Source: Streptomyces sp. RKAG290
Lineage (GTDB): Bacteria > Actinomycetota > Actinomycetes > Streptomycetales > Streptomycetaceae
Reading direction: 5' to 3'
DNA: 64,000 nucleotides
Assembly: GCF_023701695.1 (NCBI RefSeq)
Contig: NZ_JAJOZC010000001.1
Span: 3,781,894 to 3,845,893 of the forward strand
Part shown: positions 44,903 to 54,547 of the stretch, in pieces
Numbering within the stretch: the stretch's first letter is position 1
Layout of the letters: each line of letters opens with the position of its first letter
Translations under genes and position numbers: made by a program
The notes under the pieces: model-generated
Databases searched by the model: none
Told to the model about the DNA's origin: nothing
The model's input: the letters and a program-made list of their open reading frames with translations, nothing else

Positions 44903-47363
44903 GTGACCGAGCATCCTGAGAAGAAGGACCACCCCACCGACCACCCTGCCGCGGTGTCTCGGGGCAGAATGAGGAAGCGCCGACTCTTGCGCGTCTCCTG
45001 GACACCCGTCTCGCCGAGTCGGTCCTCTCCGACGCGGTCCAAGCGCTCATCCGCGAGGCACTGGGGGACAGCGAGGAGTCCGACGCATCCACTCTCTCCC
45101 GCGTGTACCTGCACTCGGTCTCCGTCACGGGATTCCGCGGCATTGGGCGCAAGGCCAGGCTCTGCCTCGCCCCCAAGCCGGGCGTGACGCTCGTGGTGGG
45201 GCGCAACGGCTCGGGCAAGTCCAGCTTTGCCGAGGGCATCGAGACGGCGTTCACCGGCAAGAGCGCCCGGTGGGACGGGCTCAACCCGGTGTGGCGTAAC
45301 GACTGGCGCAATCTGCATGAGGACTCCGATCCGAAGATCGAGGTCAGGCTGGGCATCGGGGGAGACCCTCGGCCGAGCACGCTGACCTGTACATGGGATG
45401 GTGATGACGTCACGCTGCCGGAGGTCGAGTTCAAGCGGCCCGGACACGGCAGGGGCGCCTTCGACGGGCGGGCTGGAAGCAGGCGCTGACCGACTACCGG
45501 CCGTTCCTCTCCTACTCCGACCTCGACCGGATGATCAGCGGCAAGCCGGCCGCGATGTACGACGGTGTCGCCATGATCCTGGGCCTGGGGCAGCTCACCG
45601 CAGCGGACGGCAACCTTCAGCGCATGGAGAAGGCGCTGGACGCCGCGGTGAAGAGTGCCGAGGCGGAAGTGCCGGAACTCGTAGCGATGCTGTCTGCACT
45701 GGACGACACCCGGGCGGAGAAGGCGCTGGCCGCACTCAGCGCCGCGGGACCTCCGGACTTCGACACTCTGGCTGCTCTGGTGGAGGGTCGGCCCAGCACA
45801 GACGACGGCCACCTCAACACCCTGCGGGCCACCGCAGCCCTGACCGGCCCCCGGCTCGATGAGGTGGGCCGGGCCGTGGATCGGCTGCGCGAGGCTGTGG
45901 CCGTGTTGGACGACGTGCGGGCATCCGGCGCCGAGGACGCTCACCAGCGGGGTGCGCTGCTGGCGAAGGCACTGGAGCACAGCCGTCGGCACCCCGATGA
46001 GGAGTCCTGCCCAGTCTGCGGTTCGGAACGGTTGCTGGACGACGCGTGGGCCGAACGGGCGGTCGAGCAGATCGCCGTCCTCCAGCTGGAAGCCACTGCC
46101 GCCCAGGAGGCGCGTGGCGATCTGGCGGACTCGATGGACGCCGTGCGGTATCTCATCGCCCAGGCACCTGCATGGACGCCGGCTGCACTCGTCGATCCGT
46201 GGAAGGAGTGGACGGCCTGCCGGGGCATCACCGATGCCGAACAGCTCGCTGCGCGCGCCGAGACCGCCGCTCTGGTGCTGGCCGACGCCTGCGCAGTGCT
46301 GCGGGAGGAGGCGGGCCGGGAGCTGGAGAGGCTCGGTGAGGGCTGGCGGCGGGCCGTCGAGAGGACGGCCGGTTGGGTCGGGCCGGCCAGGGCCGCTCAC
46401 GCCGGAAGGCCGAAGTTGCGACAGATCAGGGCGGCACGCAAGTGGCTCAAGGAAGCCTCCGGCGCACTGAAGCAGGAGCGGCTGCGGCCCTTCACCGACC
46501 ACACGCAGCGGATCTGGGAGGACCTGCGGCAGCAGAGCAATGTCGGCCTGCGGTCGGTACGTCTGTCGGGTACCGACAAGGCTGCCGTGCGCAAGCTCGT
46601 CATGGATGTGTCGGTCGACGGCAAGAACGCTTCGGCGCTCGGCGTTATGAGCCAGGGGGAGCTGCATTCCCTCGCCCTTTCGCTCTTCCTGCCGCGTGCT
46701 GCCGCACCGGACAGCCCCTTCGGGTTTGTCGTGATCGACGACCCGGTGCAGTCCATGGATCCGGCCAAGGTTCATGGACTTGCGAAAGTCCTGCACGAGC
46801 TCGGCGAAACCCGGCAGGTGGTGGTCTTCACCCACGACACGCGGCTGCAGCACGCGTTCAATAATCAGGACCTCGCGGTGACGGTACTGGAGGTCGAGCG
46901 CGGCGAGGGATCCGCGGTGAAGGTGAAGCCGGTGACGGACCCGGTGGCGCAGGCAGTAAAGGACGCTCGGGCTCTCGCTAGTACGGCAAACCTGCCGACG
47001 GTGGCCATGACCCATGTGCTGCCGGGTATCTGCCGCACGGTGCTGGAGCGCGCCTTCACAGAGGCCGCGCGGGTGCGGCTGCACCGGTCCGCGTGCTCCG
47101 AGCACGATGCGGAGAAGGCAGTCGCCAAGGCCGAAACTCTGATGAAGATTGCCGCGCTGGGCCTGTTTGGCGACGCAGCCAAGACGGGGGACGTCTACCG
47201 GGAGCTGCGTCGGCTCTGCGGGGCGTACGCGCCGGATACGTTCAGCAAGTGCCAGGAAGGCGCCCATCCTGCCGGCACACCCATGCCTGCCCCCCATCGG
47301 TTCGTCGATCTGATCGAGGACATTGCGAAGAAGGTCCGCAAGCCTGAGGAGCCGAATCAGTGA
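44903..47363 (+). CDS. SMC/RloC-like AAA ATPase with zinc hook, two frame breaks
   Basis: About 820 residues when repaired. Starting at GTG 44903, one extra G in GGGG (44963-44967) gives RGQNEEAPTLARLLD and leads into YLHSVSVTGFRGIG and Walker A VVGRNGSGKSS. A second extra G near 45467-45475 gives DGAGWKQALTDYRPFL and the remainder. A zinc-hook CPVCGSERLLDDAW sits in a coiled region. The C-terminal ATPase half has SQGELHSLALSLFLPRA, Walker B VVIDDPVQSMDP and the His switch VVFTHDTRLQ. The architecture resembles RloC and related defence ATPases. The last 130 residues hold RSACSEH (an R-x5-H possibility) but no recognised PrrC nuclease triad. Confidence 0.82.
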
Positions 47364-47719
47364 ACCCGCCAATTCAGCAGTTGCTCGACACCGCCGACAG
47401 GCTCCTCATGGATGAGCCCACGGCCATGGGGAAGAGCCGGTACCGCGGGGCGGCCTTCGCTCTGCGGATTGCCCTGGAATCCGCGGTCTGCGAGGTGCTT
47501 CTCGCTTCACCGCTCGCCGTCGGCAGAACGTCGGCGCGAGCGATGTTCCTCTGTCTCCGTGGCCACACCGACGCCGAGACCGCACGACGCGCGAAGGCAG
47601 TATGGAGGCTGCTGTGCCTGGGGTGCCACTACCACCAGTACGAGATCGGCCCCTCGGCGGAGCAGGTGCGGTCCTGGCGCCGTGAAGTCCACTCCGTCAT
47701 TGCCCTGGTGAGCACCTGA
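47360..47719 (+). CDS. Small helical protein coupled to the ATPase
   Basis: A 119-residue protein, not recognised. It is mostly helical (IQQLLDTADRLL, AAFALRIALESAVCEVLLA, AVWRLLCLGCHYHQYEIG, SWRREVHSVIALV). GTG at 47360 overlaps the ATPase stop by 4 bp. Length and helix pattern would suit a HEPN-like fold, but the R-x4-6-H motif is not clear (RREVH is R-x3-H or R-x2-H). It is probably the partner or effector of the ATPase. Confidence 0.72.
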   Translation: MNPPIQQLLDTADRLLMDEPTAMGKSRYRGAAFALRIALESAVCEVLLASPLAVGRTSARAMFLCLRGHTDAETARRAKAVWRLLCLGCHYHQYEIGPSAEQVRSWRREVHSVIALVST

Positions 47720-47880
47720 TCGCCCCATCCACGCCAGTAACCGATACAGGGGAGCCGATTCCCGCAATCGGCTCCCGAAGGCCGCCGTATCCTCATGAGG
47801 GGGGGTGCGGCGAGCGGCTCAGCACAAAAGACTCCGGCGGCGCCAGGGGTACTGCCTGAATTGGGATGCTCGTGTGCTTG

Positions 47881-48282
47881 TTACTCCGGAACATAGGACG
47901 CTTCATCGGTTACAGGCTCATCCCACTTGTCCCACGCAGCCTTCGCGCGTTCCCCCTGCGGGCCACCCCACCTCATGAGGTTCATCTGCCTGTTGCCCAG
48001 AACCGACCCTCGAATCTGATCGTTGATGGTGCAAACCTCAAGAAGGTGCTCCATCTGCTCGTCAGTCATTGCGTGGACAAGACCATTGAGGATGGAGAGC
48101 ACTGCTGCCCCGCCCTCGTACGAGTTTGCTTTCTCAGCCAGCGTGATCAGAGCAGGAACAAGCCGAGGATCGGGTCGCTCTCCGAGATAGAAGGCCACCG
48201 CCCCCGTCATGCCCCTCAAGGCTCCAGGCGTGACGATGTCCGCAAGTCGACTCAGCAGCATCCATCGACTGGGGCAGGCTGG
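47881..48282 (-). pseudogene. C-terminal part of a gene split by IS3
   Basis: The frame is open from the IS edge (SPACPSRWMLLSRLADIV) to a stop at 47881. It contains a helical segment (LADIVTPGALRGMTGAVAFY) and RPDPRLVPALITLAEKANSYE. It matches in strand and style the N-terminal part at 49562-49873. The middle of the original protein appears to be missing, so the insertion was probably accompanied by a deletion. The family is not recognised. Confidence 0.65.
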
Positions 48283-48342
48283 GCTTGATCCGCTTTGGCG
48301 GACATTCGAGATCTGGGGTTCAGCCCCGGGAGGATGTCCATC

Positions 48343-48654
48343 ATGGAGAGCATGGGGAAGAAGAAGCCTCGCCGCCCTCGCCGGTCGTTCACGCCGGAGT
48401 TCAAGGCCGAGATCGTCGGGCTGTGCCGACGGGGTGACCGCTCGGTCGGTCAGGTGGCCAAGGACTTCGAACTGACCGAGACCGCCGTGCGGGACTGGGT
48501 GAAGCAGGCCGAGGTCGACGCGGGCGAGCGCAACGGGCTGACCAGCGGCGAGCGCGAGGAACTGGCCGCGCTGCGACGGGAGAACCGTCGGCTGCGCGAG
48601 GATGTTGACATCCTCAAGCGGGCCACGGCTTTCTTCGCGAAGGAGACCCGGTGA
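48343..48654 (+). CDS. IS3-family transposase OrfA
   Basis: A 103-residue DNA-binding subunit: helix-turn-helix (FTPEFKAEIVGLCRRGD, VGQVAKDFELTETAVRDWV) followed by a leucine zipper (LAALRRENRRLREDVDILKR). ATG 48343 is chosen for its distance from GGGAGG at 48328. The stop overlaps orfB by 4 bp (GTGA), so OrfB may be made by re-initiation as well as by frameshifting. Confidence 0.93.
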   Translation: MESMGKKKPRRPRRSFTPEFKAEIVGLCRRGDRSVGQVAKDFELTETAVRDWVKQAEVDAGERNGLTSGEREELAALRRENRRLREDVDILKRATAFFAKETR

Positions 48655-49523
48655 CGGTGCATCCGTTCATCGAGGCGGAGAAACGTGCAGGTCACAGCGT
48701 CAAACGGGCGTGTGAGCTGATGAAGGTCTCCCGGACCGCCTTCTATGCCCGCCGCTCCGGCCTGCCCGGTCCTCGTGCGGTGCGGGATGCCGAGCTGACC
48801 GAGCAGATCACCGCAGTCCATGCGCGATCGCGCGGGACCTACGGGGCCCCGCGCGTGCATGCCGTACTCACACGCGAGGGCGTCGGGTGCGGTCGGCGTC
48901 GTGTCGCACGACTGATGCGGGCCGCCGGACTGCAGGGCCGGCACCGCCGCCGACGGCACGTGACCACGGTCCCCGATCCCAAGGCTGCCTTGCGTCCCGA
49001 CCTCATCGTCCGGGACTTCCAGCCCGGCCGCACCGGGCTCGATGCCCGCTGGTGCGGCGACATCACCTACATCCCGACCGATGAGGGCTGGCTCTATCTG
49101 GCCACGGTCATCGACATCGCCTCCCGGCGCGTGGTCGGCTGGGCAACCGCCGATCACCTGCGGACCGAGCTGGTGGCCGACGCACTGACAGCCGCCTGCC
49201 GGCAGCGGCGCCCCACCCGTCCCGTGATCTTCCACTCGGATCGCGGCTGCCAATACACCAGCCAGCAATTCGCTTGCCTGGCAGTCCAGTTCGGAATTCG
49301 GCTGTCGGTCGGCCGCACCGGTCAGTGCTGGGACAACGCGCTCGCCGAGTCGTTCTTCTCGACCATCAAACGGGAACTGCTCGGCACCTCCGCCTGGCCC
49401 AGCCGGGCCGCCGCCCGCACCGCGATCTTCGACTTCATCGAAGGCTGGTACAACTTGCACCGACTGCACAGCAGCCTCGGCTACCTCAGTCCCGCTGAGT
49501 ACGAGAGCGCACTCGCAGCCTGA
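48651..49523 (+). CDS. IS3-family transposase OrfB (DDE integrase core)
   Basis: A 290-residue catalytic subunit. The DDE residues are in WCGDITYIP, FHSDRGCQYTS and NALAESFFSTIKREL. An N-terminal helix-turn-helix region and the C-terminal FIEGWYNLHRLHSSLGYLSP are complete. The gene appears intact, so the element may be active. Confidence 0.96.
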   Translation: MTVHPFIEAEKRAGHSVKRACELMKVSRTAFYARRSGLPGPRAVRDAELTEQITAVHARSRGTYGAPRVHAVLTREGVGCGRRRVARLMRAAGLQGRHRRRRHVTTVPDPKAALRPDLIVRDFQPGRTGLDARWCGDITYIPTDEGWLYLATVIDIASRRVVGWATADHLRTELVADALTAACRQRRPTRPVIFHSDRGCQYTSQQFACLAVQFGIRLSVGRTGQCWDNALAESFFSTIKRELLGTSAWPSRAAARTAIFDFIEGWYNLHRLHSSLGYLSPAEYESALAA

Positions 49524-49561
49524 CCACCACACCAATGGTGTCCGTCAAAGCGGAGCAAGCT

Positions 49562-49873
49562 CACTTCCTCGCGGGCGCCGACCAGTTCCAACTCGTTGCG
49601 AGCCCGTGTGACGAGGTTGCGCTCGAACGCCTGGAGGGCGTTGACATTGTTCCCCTTGATGGCCCGGTCCAGTTCCGCCTGCATCTGTGCCGCTACACCG
49701 CCATCCTCGGCCAGAAGCCGGATCTTGCCGATGACGTCGGCCGCTACCGCGATCCAGATGGAGATGAGCGCAGCACGGTATGCCCCGGCGCCGTATGCCG
49801 CCACCGCCTCCTCTACGTATCTACGTGAGGTGAGCGACCGCACCTGGTTCTTGACATCCTCCAACGCACGCAT
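49562..49873 (-). pseudogene. N-terminal part of a gene split by IS3
   Basis: Begins with ATG 49873, which has GGAGGGG upstream, and encodes RALEDVKNQVRSLTSRRYVE and AYGAGAYRAALISIWIAVAA before running into IS sequence after ARNELELVGAREEVS. The helical pattern resembles HEPN-like proteins whose RNase motif would follow just at the insertion point. The C-terminal part lies on the other side of the IS at 47881-48282. Confidence 0.68.
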
Positions 49874-49915
49874 GCCCCACCCCTCCGAGACGTCCAACGA
49901 ACAAGCAGGTTAGGC

Positions 49916-49970
49916 GCGCGAGCAGCCGCGCAAGGGCACTTCCCGAGGATCGACCTTCGGCTGCTCGCGC
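49916..49970. repeat. 13-bp perfect inverted repeat with 29-nt loop
   Basis: GCGCGAGCAGCCG (49916-49928) and CGGCTGCTCGCGC (49958-49970). It lies between two divergent genes, so it is not a simple terminator. It may be a structured leader or an old element end. Confidence 0.6.
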
Positions 49971-50136
49971 CCAGACGGCTTGCTGCCTGGATGCGAAAGC
50001 CATGCGATAGGGGTTCAGACCCGGCTCCCGCCCTGCCCTCGTGGCGTCCCTATCGCCATCGGTGGCCAATGGAAGGGCCGGTCGCAATCCGAAGGTGCTG
50101 CTTCGCTGCCGTGATGGACCGTCTAACCTGCCGACC

Positions 50137-50796
50137 ATGATTCGTGCTGTGGTGTTCGATGTCGGTGAGTGTCTGGTGGACGAGACTCGGGAGTATGGGA
50201 CTTGGGCAGACTGGCTGGAGGTGCCGCGGCATACCTTCGCGGCGATGTTCGGAGCGGTCATCGCGCAGGGGCGGGACTACCGCGAGACGTTCCAGGAGTT
50301 CCAGCCCGGGTTCGACCTGGCTGAGGCGCGGGAGAAGCGTGCGGCTGCAGGTAAGCCTGAGTGGTTTGGTGAAGATGATCTCTACCTGGATGTGCGGCCC
50401 ACGCTGACAGCGCTGCGAGACGCGGGCCTGTGGGTGGGCATCGCGGGGAATCAGACCGTTCGGGCCGGCGGACTGCTGCGCGGCCTGGACCTGCCGTCCG
50501 ACCTGATCGCCACCAGCGACGACTGGGGAGCGTCGAAGCCGAATGTGGCCTTCTTCGAGCATGTCGTCGAAGCGACGCCTGCTGAGCCGGGCGAGATCTT
50601 GTACGTCGGCGACCGTCTCGACAACGACATCCGCCCGGCTGTGCAGGCTGGCCTGCTGACAGCGCTGATCCGGCGTGGGCCCTGGGGCACGATCCAGCAG
50701 CGTGATCCGGACGCCGACGCAATTACGACGATGCGGATCGACTCGTTGGCGGAGCTACCGGAGAAGATCGCTAAGTTCAACGCTGGAGAGCGCTGA
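50137..50796 (+). CDS. HAD-superfamily hydrolase-like protein
   Basis: A 219-residue HAD-type protein. Motif I is VVFDVGECLVDE, with nucleophile D8 but Gly at the D+2 acid position. Motif II is GIAGNQT, motif III Lys is in ASKPN, and motif IV is VGDRLDNDI. Replacement of the D+2 acid suggests it may not be an ordinary phosphatase. Its 3' end overlaps the convergent regulator gene by 20 bp. It sits at the edge of the SAM synthetase/SerRS cluster. Confidence 0.88.
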   Translation: MIRAVVFDVGECLVDETREYGTWADWLEVPRHTFAAMFGAVIAQGRDYRETFQEFQPGFDLAEAREKRAAAGKPEWFGEDDLYLDVRPTLTALRDAGLWVGIAGNQTVRAGGLLRGLDLPSDLIATSDDWGASKPNVAFFEHVVEATPAEPGEILYVGDRLDNDIRPAVQAGLLTALIRRGPWGTIQQRDPDADAITTMRIDSLAELPEKIAKFNAGER

Positions 50797-52051
50797 CTGT
50801 CGTACCCCAGTCGTAGAGGCGGTCGTCGAGGTCGCGGACGCACTGCTCGTTCTGCCAGGGAGTGAGCGTGCGCCGGACCTCGCGGACGCGGTCCATGCCG
50901 GTGGCGTACCAGGTGATGGCAAGTTGGTCGAGCGCCTGGGTTGCGTACCGGCATGCCTCCTCCGGTCGGTTGTCCGCAGCTTCGACCGCGGCGAGGTCGC
51001 CAAGGATGACGGTGCGCTGCTTGTCCGATGTAGGCGGCAGGTCGTTGAGGACCTGGCCGAGGGATTCCCGCGCTTGGGGGTAGTGGCCGGCCTTGAGCTG
51101 CGTATTGCCCTTGAAGGCAGCCAGGCGGACAGGGCTGAACCAGTCCATCCATACAGGCGTGGGGCGCTCGGAGCCTGCGGCGAGGGTGTCCTCCGCGTGG
51201 CTGATCAGTTGTAGCGCGGTCCGCGAGTTCCCGCAGCGGGTCTCGCACTCGGCTTCGACGGCATCGAGCCAAGCCCAGAGTTCCGAGGAGGCGTCTTCGC
51301 GGCGTGCGTAGGTGCGGGCGGCGACCATGCGCTCGACCGCTGCATCCCTGTCTCCTGCCCACCCAGGTATGAAGGCCATGTGAGCGAGGACTGCCGATCC
51401 GAGGAGTGAGTCGTCGGCTTCGCCCGCGGCCTGTAGGGCGCGCAGGAGTGTGTCGGACGCCTGGTCGGGCTGGCGTAGGTCGAAGAATTCGATGCGGCCG
51501 GCGAGCAGGTAGGACTCGGCCAGGGCAGCGGCGAGGATCCTGCGGGTGGGGTTCGCTGTCTCGGGCAGCAGAGCGCAGCCAAGCCGAGCGTGTTCCATGA
51601 CTGCTGGGTGAAGGGTGGCCGGCGCCACCGACCAGTACAGGTGTCGGTGGGAACGCGTGATGGCCTCGAAGTCGCTTCCAACCGAAGCCGGTTGTGTCGC
51701 GGTGGCGGACTGGGCGGGGACTGAGGCCAGCCGCGTTCCGGACAGGTGGCGGTGTGAGGAATGGCCAGCTGTCGTCTCGGGCTGGCGACGTTCAACCCCC
51801 CAGGGCGGGGTGAAGCCGAGGTCCTCCATGCTCTGGCCCAACAGGTGGGTCAGGACTCGGTGAACGTCAGGCTGGGGCCAGGGTGGTGTGGCGGACTCCC
51901 AGCGCCGGACCTGTCGGACTCCGACGGCCAGTCCGCGGATGCCGAGCTTGGGTGCGGCCTTGGTGATGGCGTCAGCCAGGGCTTGTTGGGAGTTGTATCC
52001 GGCAGCCATGCGGGCGGCCTTGAGTCGGGTGTTGCCTGCGGGACGGGACAT
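50777..52051 (-). CDS. XRE-type regulator with TPR-like C-terminus
   Basis: A 424-residue regulator. The N-terminal helix-turn-helix (TRLKAARMAAGYNSQQALAD, VGVRQVRRWES) is followed by a Ser/Thr/Ala linker and about 300 residues of TPR-like helices (SYLLAGRIEFFDLRQPDQAS, AVLAHMAFIPGWAGDRDAAV). ATG 52051 has GAGGAG upstream. It is divergent from the SAM synthetase cluster and is the likely cluster regulator. Confidence 0.9.
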   Translation of the reverse strand: MSRPAGNTRLKAARMAAGYNSQQALADAITKAAPKLGIRGLAVGVRQVRRWESATPPWPQPDVHRVLTHLLGQSMEDLGFTPPWGVERRQPETTAGHSSHRHLSGTRLASVPAQSATATQPASVGSDFEAITRSHRHLYWSVAPATLHPAVMEHARLGCALLPETANPTRRILAAALAESYLLAGRIEFFDLRQPDQASDTLLRALQAAGEADDSLLGSAVLAHMAFIPGWAGDRDAAVERMVAARTYARREDASSELWAWLDAVEAECETRCGNSRTALQLISHAEDTLAAGSERPTPVWMDWFSPVRLAAFKGNTQLKAGHYPQARESLGQVLNDLPPTSDKQRTVILGDLAAVEAADNRPEEACRYATQALDQLAITWYATGMDRVREVRRTLTPWQNEQCVRDLDDRLYDWGTTVSALQR

Positions 52052-52321
52052 GGGTCTCCTCGGGATGAGCTCTCGTCAGAGAGTGCCACGCGATGTCCCC
52101 ACCACGACACGGAATCATCCGTGGACGAGCAAGTAAGCCCTGTAGATGTCCCCTTGATGACCTATCAGAGTCCTTGAACAGGGCCTGATGGGCCAGGATG
52201 ATGGCACTTCCACAAGCCCAGCAGCAAGCGGCTGCGAGCAGCAGCTAGGCGGCAGAGCCGCGTCGACGGCGCTGACGGCCAGTTCACTCGCAGCAGCATC
52301 GGCAGTATGGAGGTGAGAAGG
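52052..52321. promoter_or_regulatory. Divergent region, regulator / SAM synthetase cluster
   Basis: 270 bp without a gene. GATGTCCCC occurs at about 52092 and again at about 52146, and TTGAACAGGGCCTGATGGGCC is promoter-like. GGAGGTGAG at 52309-52317 is the ribosome binding site of the next gene. Confidence 0.4.
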
Positions 52322-53215
52322 ATGGGCAGCGCGAACATGGCGGAGCCGTGGATCGAGCATGATCTCGGCCCATTCGGACCGGCAGCCCTCAAGTCGTACT
52401 CCGAAACGCGGCACGCCACGGACGGCAGTGCGTTCCTGAAGGTCTACTTGGGCATCGATCCCGAGGGCCGGCGTCGGCGCGAGGTCGCGACGATTGAGCG
52501 CGCGGTCCTACGGGGAATCTCGGTTCCGCCCGTCCTGGCCACGGGGAGGGGCGAAGCCGGATCGTGGACAGCGTTCCGGTCTGTGGCTGGGACACCGTGC
52601 TCGACAGGCACGCACGAGGCAGTTGAGGAATACGTCGATCACGTCGTGGCTGTGAGTGGACGACTGCACCGGTCCACTGCCGGTCTCACTTCAGGATCCG
52701 GGTGGGAGGCGCGGCGTGCCGATCTCGGTTCGTCCCGCCAGTTCCTTCTCGACCAGTTCTCTCCTCGCTGTCAGAGACTGCCGTGGTGGGCGGTGCTGAG
52801 TACAGCTCTGCGAGCCATCGATGCGCATCCGGTCGTTCACCTGCACGGTGACCTCAAGGCCGAGCACCTCCTCGTCGATGGCGCTCGCCTCCACGTCGTC
52901 GACTGGGAGGCGAGCGCCCGAGGGCCGGCCGTCCTGGACTACGCAGACGTGGTCTTCCACCTCATACGCGACCTGCTGTACGAGGGCGTGCCACCCGGAC
53001 GTGTCCCGATCGATCTCGTGACCCGGCTGCCGTTCAGCGGGCCGGTTCTCGCCTGGCGACTACTCCTCTGGCTCGACCGGCGTCGCCCCGGAGACATCGA
53101 CCTCGTCACCGCCCACGACGTCTACCGGCTCGCAGCCGAAGAGCAGGCCGCCTCCGCGTACAGGTCCCTGGCTCACGCCATCCTCCGCCTCCGCGCTGTC
53201 GGCGTTCCTCGTTGA
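52322..53215 (+). CDS. Aminoglycoside-phosphotransferase-like kinase
   Basis: A 297-residue protein kinase-like phosphotransferase. The catalytic loop is HLHGDLKAEHLLVDG (H-x-D-x4-H variant) and the metal-binding Asp is in VVDWEASARG. The N-lobe Lys is probably in SAFLKVYLG. The ATG at 52322 is chosen for the strong GGAGGTGAG just upstream. It is the first gene of the cluster. The substrate (sugar, nucleoside or peptide) is unknown. Confidence 0.87.
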   Translation: MGSANMAEPWIEHDLGPFGPAALKSYSETRHATDGSAFLKVYLGIDPEGRRRREVATIERAVLRGISVPPVLATGRGEAGSWTAFRSVAGTPCSTGTHEAVEEYVDHVVAVSGRLHRSTAGLTSGSGWEARRADLGSSRQFLLDQFSPRCQRLPWWAVLSTALRAIDAHPVVHLHGDLKAEHLLVDGARLHVVDWEASARGPAVLDYADVVFHLIRDLLYEGVPPGRVPIDLVTRLPFSGPVLAWRLLLWLDRRRPGDIDLVTAHDVYRLAAEEQAASAYRSLAHAILRLRAVGVPR

Positions 53216-53297
53216 ATCCACGCTTCATCGATCGTCCAGGCGCGCTGACGCCTGTGCTCAGCTCATCCGCTTCTGCCCCCTTGAACGGGAGTTCGTG

Positions 53298-54547
53298 ATG
53301 CCTCGTACGAGCACGACCATCGAAAACAGCCACCTCGTCATCGACACCGGCATGGCCCATCCGGATGCGACGACCATCGTGGAACGCAAAGGGCTCGGCC
53401 ACCCGGACACTCTTGCTGACCACCTTGCCGAGCGATTGTCCCGCGCTTACAGCCGATACACCGTTGCACGCTTCGGCGCCGTGCTGCACCACAACTTCGA
53501 CAAGCTCGCACTCCTTGGCGGGGCCAGCGAGGTCCGCTACGGGGAGGTGGGATGACGTCGCCGGTGCGGGTCCTGGTCAACGGGAGGGCGGCACCAGCCT
53601 GCGCTGGTGAGCGCATCCCGGTCACGGAGATTGTGGAAGCCGAGGTTCGGGCGTTCTTCGCCGAGCGGCTCGCCGAGGTCTCGGAGCACCTCGACATCAC
53701 CTTCAACATCACCAGCAATTCGAGTCCAGGCGCCGTCCTCACCGGCGACGCGGTGCCGGACCGAACCCGCTGGTTCAACCCACGCTCCATAGACGATCTT
53801 CGCGAGCGGCGTGTGCGGCTCTCGAATGACACCTCCCTCGGCACTGGCTGGGCGCCGGAGAACCCCTTCGAGTCCTTCGTCCGTGAGCTGGTGGACCACT
53901 TCTCCGGCGAGAGCGAGTTCACCCTCCCCCGCGCGTGGTGCGGCTCGGACGTCAAGCTCATGGGGTACTGGGACGGGGAGCAGGCGGACGTCGTGCTGTG
54001 CGTCCCCCAGAAGTCGCGTCACGTCGGCAGCCGCGCGGAGTACGTCGGAAACACCGAGAGTGTCCTTGCTGAGTGCTACCGGCTTGCCGACCTTCGACTG
54101 CCCGGCTCCAAGGCCCGCTTCCGATTGAACGCACGCGACGTCCCGGAGAAGGACGAGTTGTACCTGACCTACTCCGGCAGCTCGATCGAATCCGGTGACG
54201 AGGGCGTGGTGGGGCGAGGCAACCGCGTGAACGGGCTGATCACGCCGTTACGGCCGATGAACCTGGAGGGTGCCAACGGCAAGAATCCCGTCTACCACGT
54301 CGGCAAGCTCTACAACGTGGCCGCGCAGCGACTCGCCAGCCGGCTTCACGAGGCAACCGGAGGACACGCCGAGGTTCATCTGGTGAGCACCACAGGACAG
54401 CGGCTCGATCAGCCCTGGCGCATCCTCGTCCGCCTGTCCTCGCCGGACGCCGAGGTCGACAAGGTGCAAGCACTGGTCGCGGAGGCTCTCGGCGAGTTCC
54501 CGGCCCTGACGGATGAGCTCGTTTCCGACGGGATCGTGCTGAGCTGA
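53298..54547 (+). CDS. Archaeal-type S-adenosylmethionine synthetase, frameshifted
   Basis: Methionine adenosyltransferase of the archaeal family, about 416 residues, distinct from the bacterial MetK. The first part (IVERKGLGHPDTLADHLAE, FDKLALLGGASEVRYGEVG) and the second (MTSPVRVLVNGRAAPACAG, RLSNDTSLGTGWAP, GNRVNGLITPLRPMNLEG) are in different frames. One extra G in the GGG run at 53549-53551 joins them. So it is not two overlapping genes. A second SAM synthetase inside a cluster usually means a high local need for SAM or for a SAM analogue. Confidence 0.9.

Larger units (their letters stand above)
48286..49558 (+). mobile_element. IS3-family insertion sequence
   Basis: A 1273-bp element with ends TGATCCGCTTTGGCGGACA (left) and TGTCCGTCAAAGCGGAGCA (right), imperfect inverted repeats of about 19 bp that begin TG and end CA. 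The match can be extended outward by three bases on each side (GCT/AGC). It carries the two usual orfs. No clear 3-bp target duplication was seen. It splits a minus-strand gene. Confidence 0.9.

Noticed and set aside
53298..53555. Separate small protein before the SAM synthetase
   Set aside because: Its sequence is the N-terminus of the same family, and one added base joins it to the following frame.
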